Source: Selaginella tamariscina (taxonomy: Eukaryota > Streptophyta > Lycopodiopsida > Selaginellales > Selaginellaceae). From it: a DNA stretch of 64,000 nt. The notes beneath the pieces are model-generated. The model worked only from the letters and a program-made list of their open reading frames with translations. It was not told the origin of the DNA and searched no databases. The stretch lies in assembly GCA_003024785.1 (NCBI GenBank), contig PUQB01000874.1:1-64000 (forward strand), in the 5' to 3' direction. The position numbers and the translations under genes are program-made. Of the stretch, positions 18,937-35,879 are shown one piece after another; position 1 is the stretch's first letter; each line of letters opens with the position of its first letter.

Positions 18937-19264
18937 GACAGAGACAGACAGACATATATATATATATATATTGTGTGGATGTATGTAGGTACTTAATGAA
19001 TACTAATATGGAATGTGTGCGGGTGTTTGGACCGGAGTATCACGTGAATGCTCTGGTGGAAGCAATCGACAAGGAATGGACAATACACTCCAAAGTACGT
19101 GCGTGTGCGTGTGCGTGCGTGCGTGAGTCTTTGAATATAGTTCTCTCTGTCACACAACATGCCCATTAGTGCCTACAAACATAATACACATAAGCTTGCG
19201 TATGTATACATATGAGAGATACTAATTTTCTTCTGTGAATATGCAGCCACGTAGGGAAGAGTAG
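17380..19264 (+). CDS. SCO-family cytochrome c oxidase assembly protein, HCC2-like
   Basis: Mitochondrial inner-membrane thioredoxin-fold protein of the SCO1/SenC family. Eight exons: 17380-17466, 17559-17675, 17822-17912, 18042-18239, 18471-18554, 18631-18760, 18989-19094, 19247-19264. The frame is open throughout. An Arg-rich N-terminus (MALLRRAGSRRYGVLARRC) fits a mitochondrial presequence; a membrane segment follows (SAVIIGTGVGLGFAVYAYF). The usual copper motif CxxxCP is here GYTHSPEDCP, so the first Cys is Ser while the second remains; the distal His is kept (DYLVEHS). Plant HCC2 proteins also lack the CxxxC pair, so this is probably the HCC2 branch, thought to act in redox or stress responses rather than direct CuA delivery. 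Introns contain long (CT)n and (AG)n arrays. Confidence 0.9.
18250..18381. repeat. (CT)n microsatellite in SCO intron
   Basis: Imperfect CT array of about 130 bp starting 10 bp after a 5' splice site, followed by a short (TA)n. Pyrimidine-rich in the sense of the gene. Confidence 0.95.
18857..18955. repeat. (AG)n/(ACAG)n microsatellite in SCO intron
   Basis: AG array grading into GACAGA units, just upstream of the seventh exon of the SCO-like gene; preceded by short CACA tracts. Confidence 0.95.
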
Positions 19265-19442
19265 TCGTATCCAGTGCCATCTGCAGTCAACGTTTTTACC
19301 GTTGAATTTTTGCTCTTGTGAGGTGGCTTTGTAATATAGACCATTAGGTGTTGGACAATGTGGCAAATTATTAACCGTTGAAATAAAAATGTGTTCAGGT
19401 CGTGGCAAAATCTTTACCGTTAGATTGTGTCTAGGGTTTTGG

Positions 19443-19481
19443 ATGGCTATGGCGGACGAGAGAATGCGCGCAATTGCGTGA
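19443..19481 (+). promoter_or_regulatory. Upstream ORF in the Ca2+-ATPase leader
   Basis: A 12-codon ORF (MAMADERMRAIA, then TGA) lies about 40 nt before the ATPase start. A CTAGGGTTT motif at 19431-19439 directly precedes it. It could dampen translation of the main ORF; that is inference, as the transcript start is unknown. Confidence 0.5.
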
Positions 19482-19521
19482 TTTTCAGTTTTAAGCGGTG
19501 GTTTTCAGGTCGTAAGTGATA

Positions 19522-26745
<7,224 letters not shown>

Positions 26746-27584
26746 ACAAATATTTCTTTATTATTATTGTTTATCTTCAATTATTAACATATTGTTTAGT
26801 TAAATTTAGTTATAATTAGCATTAATTTATATGTGTATTATGATTATTATTATAATACCTCATGCAACATTAAGTTAATATTTTAAACTTATATTATATA
26901 AAATTAGTCTTAATACTAAATTATTCACAAGGATAAGAGTGTCTGAACAAACATTTTTTTTCACCATTGGATATATCAAATTAATATTAATATTAATATG
27001 TAAATTTATATTTATATTTTAAATTAATATTTTATTTTATATTTTATGTTACGCCTGACATTCTTATTCTGCTTTCTAAAAGATAGACATGAATGTTATA
27101 CGACAATAATTCCTGTAAAACATCAGCATCTCAATATCAATCAGTATAATGTACCACATATATTTAATAATCCATAGTTTTAATTAAAACAGTTTAAATT
27201 TATTATATAATTCATAGTTTAAGTAAAGCAGTTTAAATTTATTATAAAATCCATAGTTTAAGTAAAACAGTTTAAATTCATATATAATCCAAGTGGTCTC
27301 TCGCAGTTTAATATGATCTTCATATTTATTAATTTATACATTAATAATTAATTAAAAGAAATTATTAATTAATACAGATGTTTAATATATTTAATGAGAT
27401 ATATATCGCATTACGTGATACTGGACGCGATTGTTTCACATTACAATATACATAAAACATCACAGCCGACCACGTCCTCCATTTACATGAAGAACTGCAC
27501 GTACTCCAGGCCTGCCTGCCACGTGTAATATCCACCAGTATATTCTCCACTATATAACAAGCATCACTTCACAAGTACCACATT
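26746..27584. other. ATPase 3' flank and USP promoter, copy 1
   Basis: AT-rich intergenic sequence with three short direct repeats of CATAGTTTAAGTAAAACAGT type near 27170-27290. It includes CCACGTGTAATA at 27520-27531 with an ACGTG core and CACTATATAA (27549-27558), a plausible TATA region about 30 bp before the USP start. Compared with copy 2 it lacks a ~65-bp promoter segment. Confidence 0.55.
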
Positions 27585-28083
27585 ATGGAGGAGCATAAGG
27601 AAAACACTAAAGAGAATGGAGTTTACGAGGAGGTTTATCCAAGGGGGAAAGGTAAATTAAACTATATAATTATATATTAAAAGAAATTTTTTCATGGTTT
27701 TTATTTTTTATTTAAATTTTTAATTTTTTTTAATTTTTATTTTAAATTATTTATTTTTTATTTATTTATTTATTTTTGAAGGTAACTTGTATTAATAGCA
27801 ACCGATGGAAGTGAAACAAGCTGTAAAGCACTTCAGTGGGCATTAAATAATTTAGTTTTCCGAAATGCGGAAAATGATATAGACTCTGATGAGATTGTTC
27901 TGCTTCACGCACAGCAAATCCCTCCCGCAAACTGTAATCCAATGGGTATGTTAAAATTAAATATTTAATTCAATAAATATAAATAACATTTATTAAATAA
28001 ATATTTACTAAATAATATTATTAATTTATTAATGTTTTTTAATTTAATTTTCTACATTTTATTACAGGAGTTACTACATCTGA
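27585..28083 (+). pseudogene. Truncated universal stress protein (copy 1)
   Basis: The 5' portion of the USP gene found intact at 41356-42435. Exons: 27585-27651, 27782-27945, and the first 16 bp of exon 3 (28068-28083), where homology stops at a telomere-like repeat. Exon 2 has lost one A (GGTAACTTG against GGTAAACTTG in copy 2), breaking the frame right at the splice junction, and TCT became TGT at the ETSS/ETSC site. The ATP-binding half is absent, so a functional product is unlikely. Confidence 0.9.
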
Positions 28084-28215
28084 TACCTAAACTTTAGGGT
28101 TTAGGGTTTAGGGTTAGGGTTTATTACAGGATTACTACATCTGATACCTAAACTTAGGGTTTAGGGTTTAGGGTTTATTACAGGAGTTACTGCATCTAAA
28201 CCCTAAACCCTAAAC
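28057..28215. repeat. Chimeric minisatellite: USP acceptor plus telomere-like TTTAGGG
   Basis: About 2.7 units of a ~55-60 bp repeat. Each unit joins the USP exon-3 acceptor (TTATTACAGGAGTTACTACA, then TCTGATACCTAAAC) to two to four TTTAGGG heptamers (28093-28120, 28154-28175). The last unit flips to CCCTAAACCCTAAACC (28196-28216), so telomere-like strands face each other. It marks the exact end of duplication copy 1. Confidence 0.92.
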
Positions 28216-28227
28216 CAAGGTGTACCA

Positions 28228-28306
28228 CATCATCGCACACATCAGCAGCCACAACATCGCACACGTCATCGTAGATGACGTGGCTGATGACGTGTGCGAT
28301 GATGTG
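28228..28306. repeat. Nested inverted repeat rich in GATGACGT
   Basis: Inner arms CATCGCACACGTCATC (28255-28270) and GATGACGTGTGCGATG (28286-28301) are perfect 16-bp complements with a 15-bp loop. Imperfect outer arms (28228-28252 and 28280-28304) extend the dyad. Further GATGACGT/GGTGACGT units continue to about 28380. Confidence 0.85.
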
Positions 28307-28645
28307 TTGGTGATGTATGCGATGACGTAGTTGGTGACGTATTCGATGACGTGGATGCTGAGGTGGTATATGACGTGAAGGCTGAGGTCCACGTTGTTTG
28401 GGCTCGAACACTGACTTTGCACCCAATGGACCATGTAATAGAATCTTTAATCTAACGGGAGTTAAAACAGTCGTCAAACTCTATTTATATACCATGTGCC
28501 TTTTCGTAATGCCCTGTTTAGTATTTTAGGGCATCGCTCAGCTGATCGTCATTCACGGCTCGCGTTTAGCAATCCGTGCTGCCGAGGTAGGAGGTCGTTG
28601 AGAAATTGCCTGTCAGAGCTAGGGCAATTAGGGTTTCTTGCGCAA

Positions 28646-29812
28646 ATGGAGTATTGTGCGGTTCGAGGGCCATTCAATCCCCTGCTGGACTCACATATAC
28701 AGCGATTCGATGTGCACAAGGATGTAACTCGCGACCTCACGATCGCTGCACTTCATGATGGATACGTGGGAATGGATCGAGAGGGCACTGGGGTTGATGT
28801 GTTTCTGATTTCGATTCATCAGTGCACAAGTTATTCCTTGTGCGAACCAAATTCCTTGTGGAGTATATACTGGAGGAGCTGGGACAAGCCTTTACTAGCA
28901 GAAGACATCAAGGCTGCTCTGGAAGCTGCCTTCCAGAGGTGAATGCTTCATTCTAATTTTAATTATAACTTAAGCGCTGTTTCAGGGTGGACGAGCAAGT
29001 GAAAGGTCTAGCTGAGAGGCTGGACTTCCATGGCCTGCAGTGTTTCTGGCGACAAAGTTTAACAGCGTGGTGGTTATTGTTCATGACGGATGGGTCTACA
29101 CTGCTGGGGATACGGACGCGCATGTATTCCTTGCGAGGAGGTCAGAACCCTTTTATTTGACCTCTAGTGATCACCAGTTTTTTCGATCCAGAAGCAATGG
29201 AGAGTGAAGAGGTCCCTAAATATGGAAGTGATGAGCCCATCCTGTTCTATTTTCATCAGGTGATGTGTTATGTGCACATTGCGAGTCTCTTGCTCACGGT
29301 TTTTTTTTTTTCAGAACGTGTACAATCCCGCAGATGAGTGTCTAGTGATCGGCTCCAAGAGCATATGGCAGTACGTTCGGGAGACGGACTACATGCTACC
29401 GATCCTTCAGAGCCGCATAGATGTTGAGGTGCGTACTTTGTTATAACATATGCTCCATGCAAATGCATCGTTTTATCAGGGCCTGAAGGAGGCGTGTAAA
29501 TCCATAGTTGGACCATTCGAGGACGTAAGCAAAATCCTTATAGTAATCACGCTTCAAAAGCACGCCCACAAACCCAAGGGTCCTCGGTTGGATGAATCCA
29601 AGTTGCAGGAGATCCTCCTAGACACCGGATGGCTAGATGTTGGTAGGATCTGTTCGTTCGCAGATAACCCGGAGGGTAGCGTCATCAGCGATCCTCTGCG
29701 GTTCTTGCTACCATACGGTAAGGCTCGGGATTTCTTTTCCCTGTGGTTGCTCACTATTGATTTCTCCAGTGAATGGCAGGAAGCAAGATCCTCTTCCGCA
29801 GACGTCTCGTGA
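28646..29812 (+). pseudogene. Degenerate PP2C-like protein gene with ~50-nt introns
   Basis: Exons 28646-28938, 28986-29259, 29315-29428 and 29480-29812, split by introns of 47, 55 and 51 nt, much shorter than those of neighbouring genes. Read across small frame shifts (near 28810, 28890, 29040 and 29180), the protein follows the order of a PPM/PP2C phosphatase: ALHDGYVG at the DGHGG position, EDIKAALEAAFQRVDEQV, VVIVHDGWVYTAGDTDAHV at the 'VANVGDSRAV' strand, LTSSDHQF at the 'EDH' position, DECLVIGSKSIWQYV at 'DEFLILASDGLWD', and a final VSKILIVITL strand. Metal-binding Asp residues are mostly replaced, so it would be catalytically dead. An upstream TATA-like TATTTATATACC (28482-28493) and TTAGGGTTT (28628-28636) suggest it once had its own promoter. 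The assignment is by pattern only. GTGAGT at 29808 may be a further donor. Confidence 0.5.
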
Positions 29813-31355
29813 GTACTATGTTTTTCATTGCATCCAAGAACCCTGCGCAGAGGATGAAATTGAAATTTCATCCTCTCTTTATTGAGCATTTATGTTCCAC
29901 TTTTTCCAATTTCTCCTCTAGGAATACACTAAAACTCTTCTTTATTAATGTTGTCTTTCACTAAGTATAACCTCTTGTTAAGTTTATACATGTAACCTCT
30001 TTTTGTACATATCTTTGTTACACATTCTTATCACCATCATCGTTCTCGTCCAAAACAATATGTTCTCTTCATTCACAAGGTGTATTGGCACACGAACACA
30101 AAAATATATATGTTCTATGTCTATATGTGTGTTGCATACACACATATATATGTGAATACATCAAATGTGCGTGGAGGCTATCCATGATGGCGTTTCATGA
30201 TAAACTTGAAAACTTTGCTGCAACCATTCTTGTCCCGTTAATGTAATCCACAACTTCATATAAGTCATCATAGATATACACCGTCTTGTATGGAGAGCCC
30301 TAGTATATGACTTTAATGACTTTAATGGGATTCTTGGGAATTCACCAATGCCAAGTTCCCCTTTTCTAGTTTCTAATGGGTTGGCCCCTTGGATGCTTGA
30401 AACATAATCAATTCATGTTTAGGAATCTATTATGAGATACAACATTCATCACAAACAAGGGTGTGTATATATACATATAGGATGGCACCAACACTCAAAT
30501 GTTTACACACACATAGTGTATATATGTACAAACTAGAAGAAATAGGATTCTCTAAGAATGCAACACACACGCACAGAGAGGCAGAGAGAGAGTTACAATA
30601 TAACAAGCCCAAGTATCAACATCACTAGACCATGATAAACAATGCCGTCCATGTTCTTTCCACTGCGTATTATTATAGAACATCAACACACACACAGAAA
30701 TACGCCGCACTTGTAGCGGTGTGCATTTCCACTAGATCCAGTGTACATGAATGTATCGCCACCATCTCGGTCATCTGCATAACCACTAGAAAAGACTATG
30801 CTCATTGCAACGTTGACACCCTTGTCAATAAATAGCAATTATTTGACCGAAACATCCACGACGGTGTTATCTACAATGGCTTACATGAAATTGTGGATTA
30901 CAACAACGAAGAATGGCTGCAAAGTTTTCAAGTTTATCATAAACGCTGTCCTGGACAGCCTCCACACGGGGTCTCGGCGAGGCTTTGGAATATTCTAGTA
31001 TATTCAAGGATATTCTAGGTATATTCTAGCATATTCTGGAATATTCTCAAGAATATTTTTTGATATAAGTTTTTTTAATATGCCGAACTAGCTTAATATT
31101 TGCGGACCAACAAATAAATCATTTAAATTTTTTTGAATTTTTTTGAATACTTTATCAAAAAGTTCAATAAGTTATTATTCAAACAAAGCATTTTTATTTA
31201 TCTTTGTAGCATCGGTGGGTCATGAACTCTGCTGCAATTGACCAGCAAATGGTGAACCTCCATCTCATTGAGTGATCACCTTTGTAGAAAGTATGTGATG
31301 TCCGGGTTTCAAGCCAAGCACACGGCTATAAATGGAGTACATGTGTACACATGGG
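29813..31355. other. Non-coding part of inserted block, with short inverted duplication
   Basis: No intact gene. A perfect hairpin lies at 29849-29876. A ~110-bp segment at 30185-30300 is repeated in inverted orientation at 30862-30975 (both contain GAAGTTGTGGATTACA-like and GCAAAGTTTTCAAGTTTATC). A cluster of AATATTCTAG-type units occupies 30983-31060. Confidence 0.6.
29849..29876. terminator. Perfect hairpin 3' of PP2C-like gene
   Basis: AGAGGATGAAATT (29849-29861) and its exact complement (29864-29876) are separated by 2 bp. It lies 37 bp after the last stop. A role in 3'-end formation is only a guess. Confidence 0.35.
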
Positions 31356-32697
31356 TTATAACTTTTGCTCTTTTGAAAGGTAAAACAATTGCATGTAGGA
31401 TAAGTATTCGTCTGTGCTCACTCGACCTAAAAACGTCTTGGCCTTGTGAAATTCTTCTGTTGTTCCTTGGACATTTTTTTTTAGAGTTCGGACCATGCGT
31501 CCTTCGAAAGGTGGAATTGTTATAGATTCAACTCCATATGGTGGTGATGGTGTTTTGACCTTTTGACCCTCATCTACTCTTCCTGCCATCTGTAAACCTT
31601 CGATAACAAAGCCTGCATCCTGTAGTTCTCTGACCTCCTCACTTGTCAGCTTTGTTTCCTTAAGCACAGGTGGTGTTGGAATTCTTGATTGAAGAATTTT
31701 GCCATTTGGCCGCGTGAAACACCTTGAATCTCTTAAGCAGAACCACATCATCTGTTGTACATACTCCTCATTCCCCAAGGCATCATTGTACATTCATTTT
31801 CCGTAGAATCCTGGTGCTAGCACTCTGCTTGGATAATCGATTGGTTTTCCACATAGAGCAATTCCTTCCTAATTCATCCCCAAACACTTAACCTTATTGG
31901 ATGCTCCGATTCGTCTGATGGCCCACTTCTATTTGTGCAATTCTCTCTCCAAAACCTCTTCGAACCTTAACCTCTTTCTTCTGTTGTTTTGGACCACCGC
32001 TCTGTGTACTCTATATCATGTCTGTGTGAACGTCGAGCATCAGACTGTTCTGTTCCTGTGACTGTTCTCCTAATAGTTTGCACTCGAATGTTAGTGGTAC
32101 TCGTGAACTCCGGGCTGGTCAAGTGTTCCTCGTCTTCACTAGATTGATAATTGTTGATGGAGATACACTTTCCCCTCAGAGAGTTTGTGTTGCACTCGTT
32201 TTAACAGAGTTTCCTTCGAAGAACCTGACCTGTATACCTCCCTTCTATTGCCACTTTCACCTTCGCACTCTGCATAACTGCATTGGTGAGGTCTAACATT
32301 GTCGCCTCTCGCGTGAATCACTTCCGCATTGCTCGTAGTTGGAAAAGCTCGCGAAGTCCTTCTTTTCATGTCTCCCAGTTCCGCCATGGAGATGTGGTCC
32401 TCATGCCTGATCCACCAAGACAGCCATGTCTTCAAAGCACGAATGTTTGACGCTCGTCCTTCCCAAAAAGACTCGAGAATTGCTAGTTGTTCTTTCTTAG
32501 ATTGTTCATTCAGTGCTGCAGGCCAGGCACGAGCAAGCTTCATGTGTTCTTCGCGATGTTCTTCTGCGATCCATTTCTTTGTCACCTGACGCACGGATTG
32601 CATAAAGTGAAACAGACAGCTTCTTTCCCTCCTTTCATCTTTGCTCGTTGTTGAATACTTGGCGCAAGGCTATCCATATCGCTCCAGCCTCATCTGA
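31356..32697 (-). mobile_element. MULE-like transposase C-terminal half (left inverted arm)
   Basis: Minus-strand copy of the C-terminal half of the element found on the plus strand at 37077-38117; the arms match for about 1 kb. It encodes FMQSVRQVTKKWIAEEHREE, LARAWPAALNEQSKKEQLAI and WWIRHEDHISMAELGD. It continues beyond the right arm (31356-31690) with KILQSRIPTPPVLKETKL and ends in LSYMQLFYLSKEQKL. There are several frame breaks, so it is non-autonomous. Confidence 0.7.
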
Positions 32698-34169
32698 AGT
32701 ACTTTGCTTGTCTATCCTAATAGAAGTTTGTACAGGATGATGATTCAACCGAAGAGTGTTCGACTCATGCAACTTTTGATCGAGCGTCTCAGTAGACCTG
32801 GCGACCTTGTCTGGATATTAGTTCCAGAACCGGATCATCGTTGTTAGCTGCCCTCAAGCTCGGAAGAAATATTATAGGAACCGAGAAGAGTTTTGAACTC
32901 TCTAGGTTGGCAATAAACAAGCTCACAGAGAACATTCGAATTAGAGGAAATACCAACTTAGACACCTCCACGTCCAAGCCTAGCTGGTGGTTCAAGAACT
33001 GCAGCTTTGCTTAAGATGAAGAAGAAACTTTAGCTAGTGTGTATTGAGTAATAAATTAAACTAATATAAAAAAAGAATAAGGCAGAAATACAACTGTTTT
33101 ACTTGAAATTTTTTTTTGCCAATTAAGGCCAATACTGCTGGCTTGAAGGAATATTCTAGAATATTCGAGCCCAGGCCTCATGGGCTCCAGAATGGCGGCA
33201 CTCCCTCCACACACACCTCACTTTGCCCAATGTATTCCATTGAAGTGAGTAGTTGCCACATACACACACATATAGATATAGAGCGTGTTTGTGTGCACGT
33301 ACACCTCTATCTATAGCACAAATTAATATCTATTTGTATGAGCATAAGCTGTGTGTGTGCGTGTGTGCGTGTGTGCATGTGTGTGTGAGAGAGAGGGGTT
33401 AAAAAACTCATATTGGGACAGTTAACATATTTACATGCGTCCATTCCACTTGGCGTGGGTGTTGCGCAAGACAAGACATTGAGTAGCCCCGCTGGCAACC
33501 AAGCAAGGTCGATGTGGTGCGAGGAGCCTTCTGTAGACCATGTGGTCGGTGCAGTCTCCCCCGGCCCCTATCCACCCCCTATATCACTAGGCAACCCTCG
33601 AGAAGACACATACATAGAGACATGCTAAAGAAAGTGAGATAAGCAATCACATGAGTTAACAATAACTCATCAACATAATTAATTACATTTTCTGTGCACG
33701 CTCCTCCCCCATGTACCTATAAAACACAAAAACTCATGTGCGTGTGTGTGTACCTCCCAAACATCATGAAGGTGGCTTGTGGGTTAGTTCCTGAGCAGGA
33801 GTAGATCTGTCCACAAGACGTAGATAGTCCGAATCAACAACATGACCAACACGGCAGCTACCATGGTCAGATTGTAGGGCGAGTGATGCGAAGTACTCTG
33901 AGTAGCTCTCTTAGAAGAACCCTAAACAGATCACACCCAAGGAGTGGGAGCAAGTCAAAATGGCAAAGTTGAAGCCTCTACTCGTGATGTTACACTCCTA
34001 CAGCACCGTACCTGGATGCTGCTTAACACCTTAAAGCACACTAGCTCACCAATTGAACTTCACTCCCAAAAGTTGTTGTCACTCTCCAAAATTAGGGTCT
34101 TCCTAATTAGGGCCTCCCTAAAACGTGATTAGCTTAAGCATGAGATCATTCACGGTTAACTTTTGACCA
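32698..34169. other. Interior of inserted element, no clear gene
   Basis: Between the left arm and the Ty3/gypsy fragment. It holds an AATATTCTAGAATATTCGAG segment (33148-33167), a (TG)n stretch near 33351-33388, and sequence without recognisable coding potential. Part of it may be remnant LTR or leader of the nested retroelement. Confidence 0.45.
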
Positions 34170-35132
34170 AGACCATGGACCAATGTCCAGCTGTAACATT
34201 CCTTCCCCTTTGGAAGAATTCCTTATCCTCAAGAACAAATTGTGTACACTTTGCAAAGATTTACGTCGACGATTTTCTTTAAAAAAGTTGCTTTAGACAT
34301 AGACTTCTCTGACTCTTCAAGTGAGTGTACTAATACTTCTGCACATACAAGGGCCCTCTTTAGTTGACTCACATGAAACATAGGAGTAGTTGCACTCCCT
34401 TAGGCAACCTCAACTTATAAGCCACAACATTGATCTTCTCAGTGATCTCGTATGGACCAGCATACCGAGGACTTAGCTTCTCACACTTCCAGTCCTGTAA
34501 TGCTTCAATGAGGAAGCAAAGATGACTCGCACAAACACTTTGTCTCCTACATTGAATTGTTTGTAAGTGCACTTCTCATCATCTAGCCTTTTAGCTCGGT
34601 CCTTTGCCTTAAGCAAATTCTTTCGACACATCAAAAGTATCTCATCTATCTCCATAGCCAAGCTATGAGCTTCGACATCCTCTCTCACCACTTCCCAGCA
34701 TATTCCAACATCTACTGGAGATCGAGGATGTATGTCTTTGTAAGCATAGAATGGACTACATTTCAAAGAGCTATGTTTATTGTTATTATAAGCAAACTCA
34801 GCCAAAGGCAAGAACTTGTCCCCCTGTCCTTGCTTCTCAGCCACATAGGTTCTTAATATATCCTCTAGAACCTAGTTCACACGCTCAATCTAGCCATTTA
34901 ACTGCGAGTGATCTCCACTACTAAAATTCACCTTAGTGCCGAGTCCTCTACAGAACTTCAACCAAAATGCCGAAGTGAATTTGTTGTCTTTGTCACTAAC
35001 AATATTCTCTAGCATCCCATGCTCATGATACACCTGCATTAGATACACCAATGCAAGCTCTTTCGTTATTACATTCTTCTTCAAAGGAATGAACTTAGCA
35101 TACTTGCTCAAACGATCAACAATGACCCACAT
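34170..35132 (-). mobile_element. Ty3/gypsy integrase fragment, nested and broken
   Basis: Minus-strand remnant of a pol polyprotein. It shows the integrase core (IVDRLSKYAKFIPL, an 18-20 residue spacing, then SDKDNKFTSAFW), LPLAEFAYNNNKHSSLKCSP, RLDDEKCTYKQFNVGDKVFV, LSPRYAGPYEITEKIN, and after further breaks FHVSQLKRALV. A stop replaces Gln in the usual 'DGQTERVN' region (NG-stop-IERVN near 34890). The 5' pol domains are missing. It lies inside the MULE-like block, so it inserted later or was carried along. Confidence 0.85.
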
Positions 35133-35879
35133 TGCTCATTGCAACACAGTGTCCTTGGAAGATGTGTAATAAAATCCATAGAGATACTCTCCCATCTTCC
35201 TTGAGGCACTTCCAAAGGCATCAGCAGTCTAGGTTAGAAGAGATTTCAGATTTCAGATCTGAGATAGAAAAAACCCTAGCTGCAATGGAAACAGTAAACC
35301 CTATCTACCAAAAAACCCTAGCCACAATGAAAATAGTAAACCCTACGGAATAAATGTGGCATTAAAATTTAGGGTTAATTTTAAAATATGTGAATCATTG
35401 GTAAAGGTGAAGATATTTCATATCATAAAAGGTAATAATTAAATTACATCGGTGATACTAGAAAGGACAGCATTAAGAACACTATGAGCTGGTTAGCGTA
35501 GAATTAATTATATATAAAAGTGTGTCCACGTTTATTATCAACGATTATAATTTTTTTTTCGCTAACGAGAGTGTGTTTGATCTTTTACTTTGCTTTCCTA
35601 AACCACTGAGCTTTCTCTTTGCGTTGTCATGACCAGAGTTACTTATGAAGGCATTGATAAAGATTTCCTAATCAATGAAGATGGAAATGTTTTTGTGTTG
35701 AACATGATCTTTACTTTCCTTGTTGATTCAGTATACATGTGGTTCAATTGATGTTAGTTTCTGTGAGTTCTGGAGAAGATGTAGAGTTGTTACCAGAAGG
35801 CAATGCATCAAACCAGTTTGTTTTTTACACATTGTGCCCAGCAAAGGGCCCGTTGTTTAGGTTGAGGAATCCATGTTGT
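35133..35879. other. Spacer with telo-box-containing tandem repeat
   Basis: Mostly non-coding. Two ~43-bp units at about 35268-35345 each contain AAAACCCTAGC and AGTAAACCCT. This may be part of the promoter or terminal region of the downstream MULE-like gene. Confidence 0.5.
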
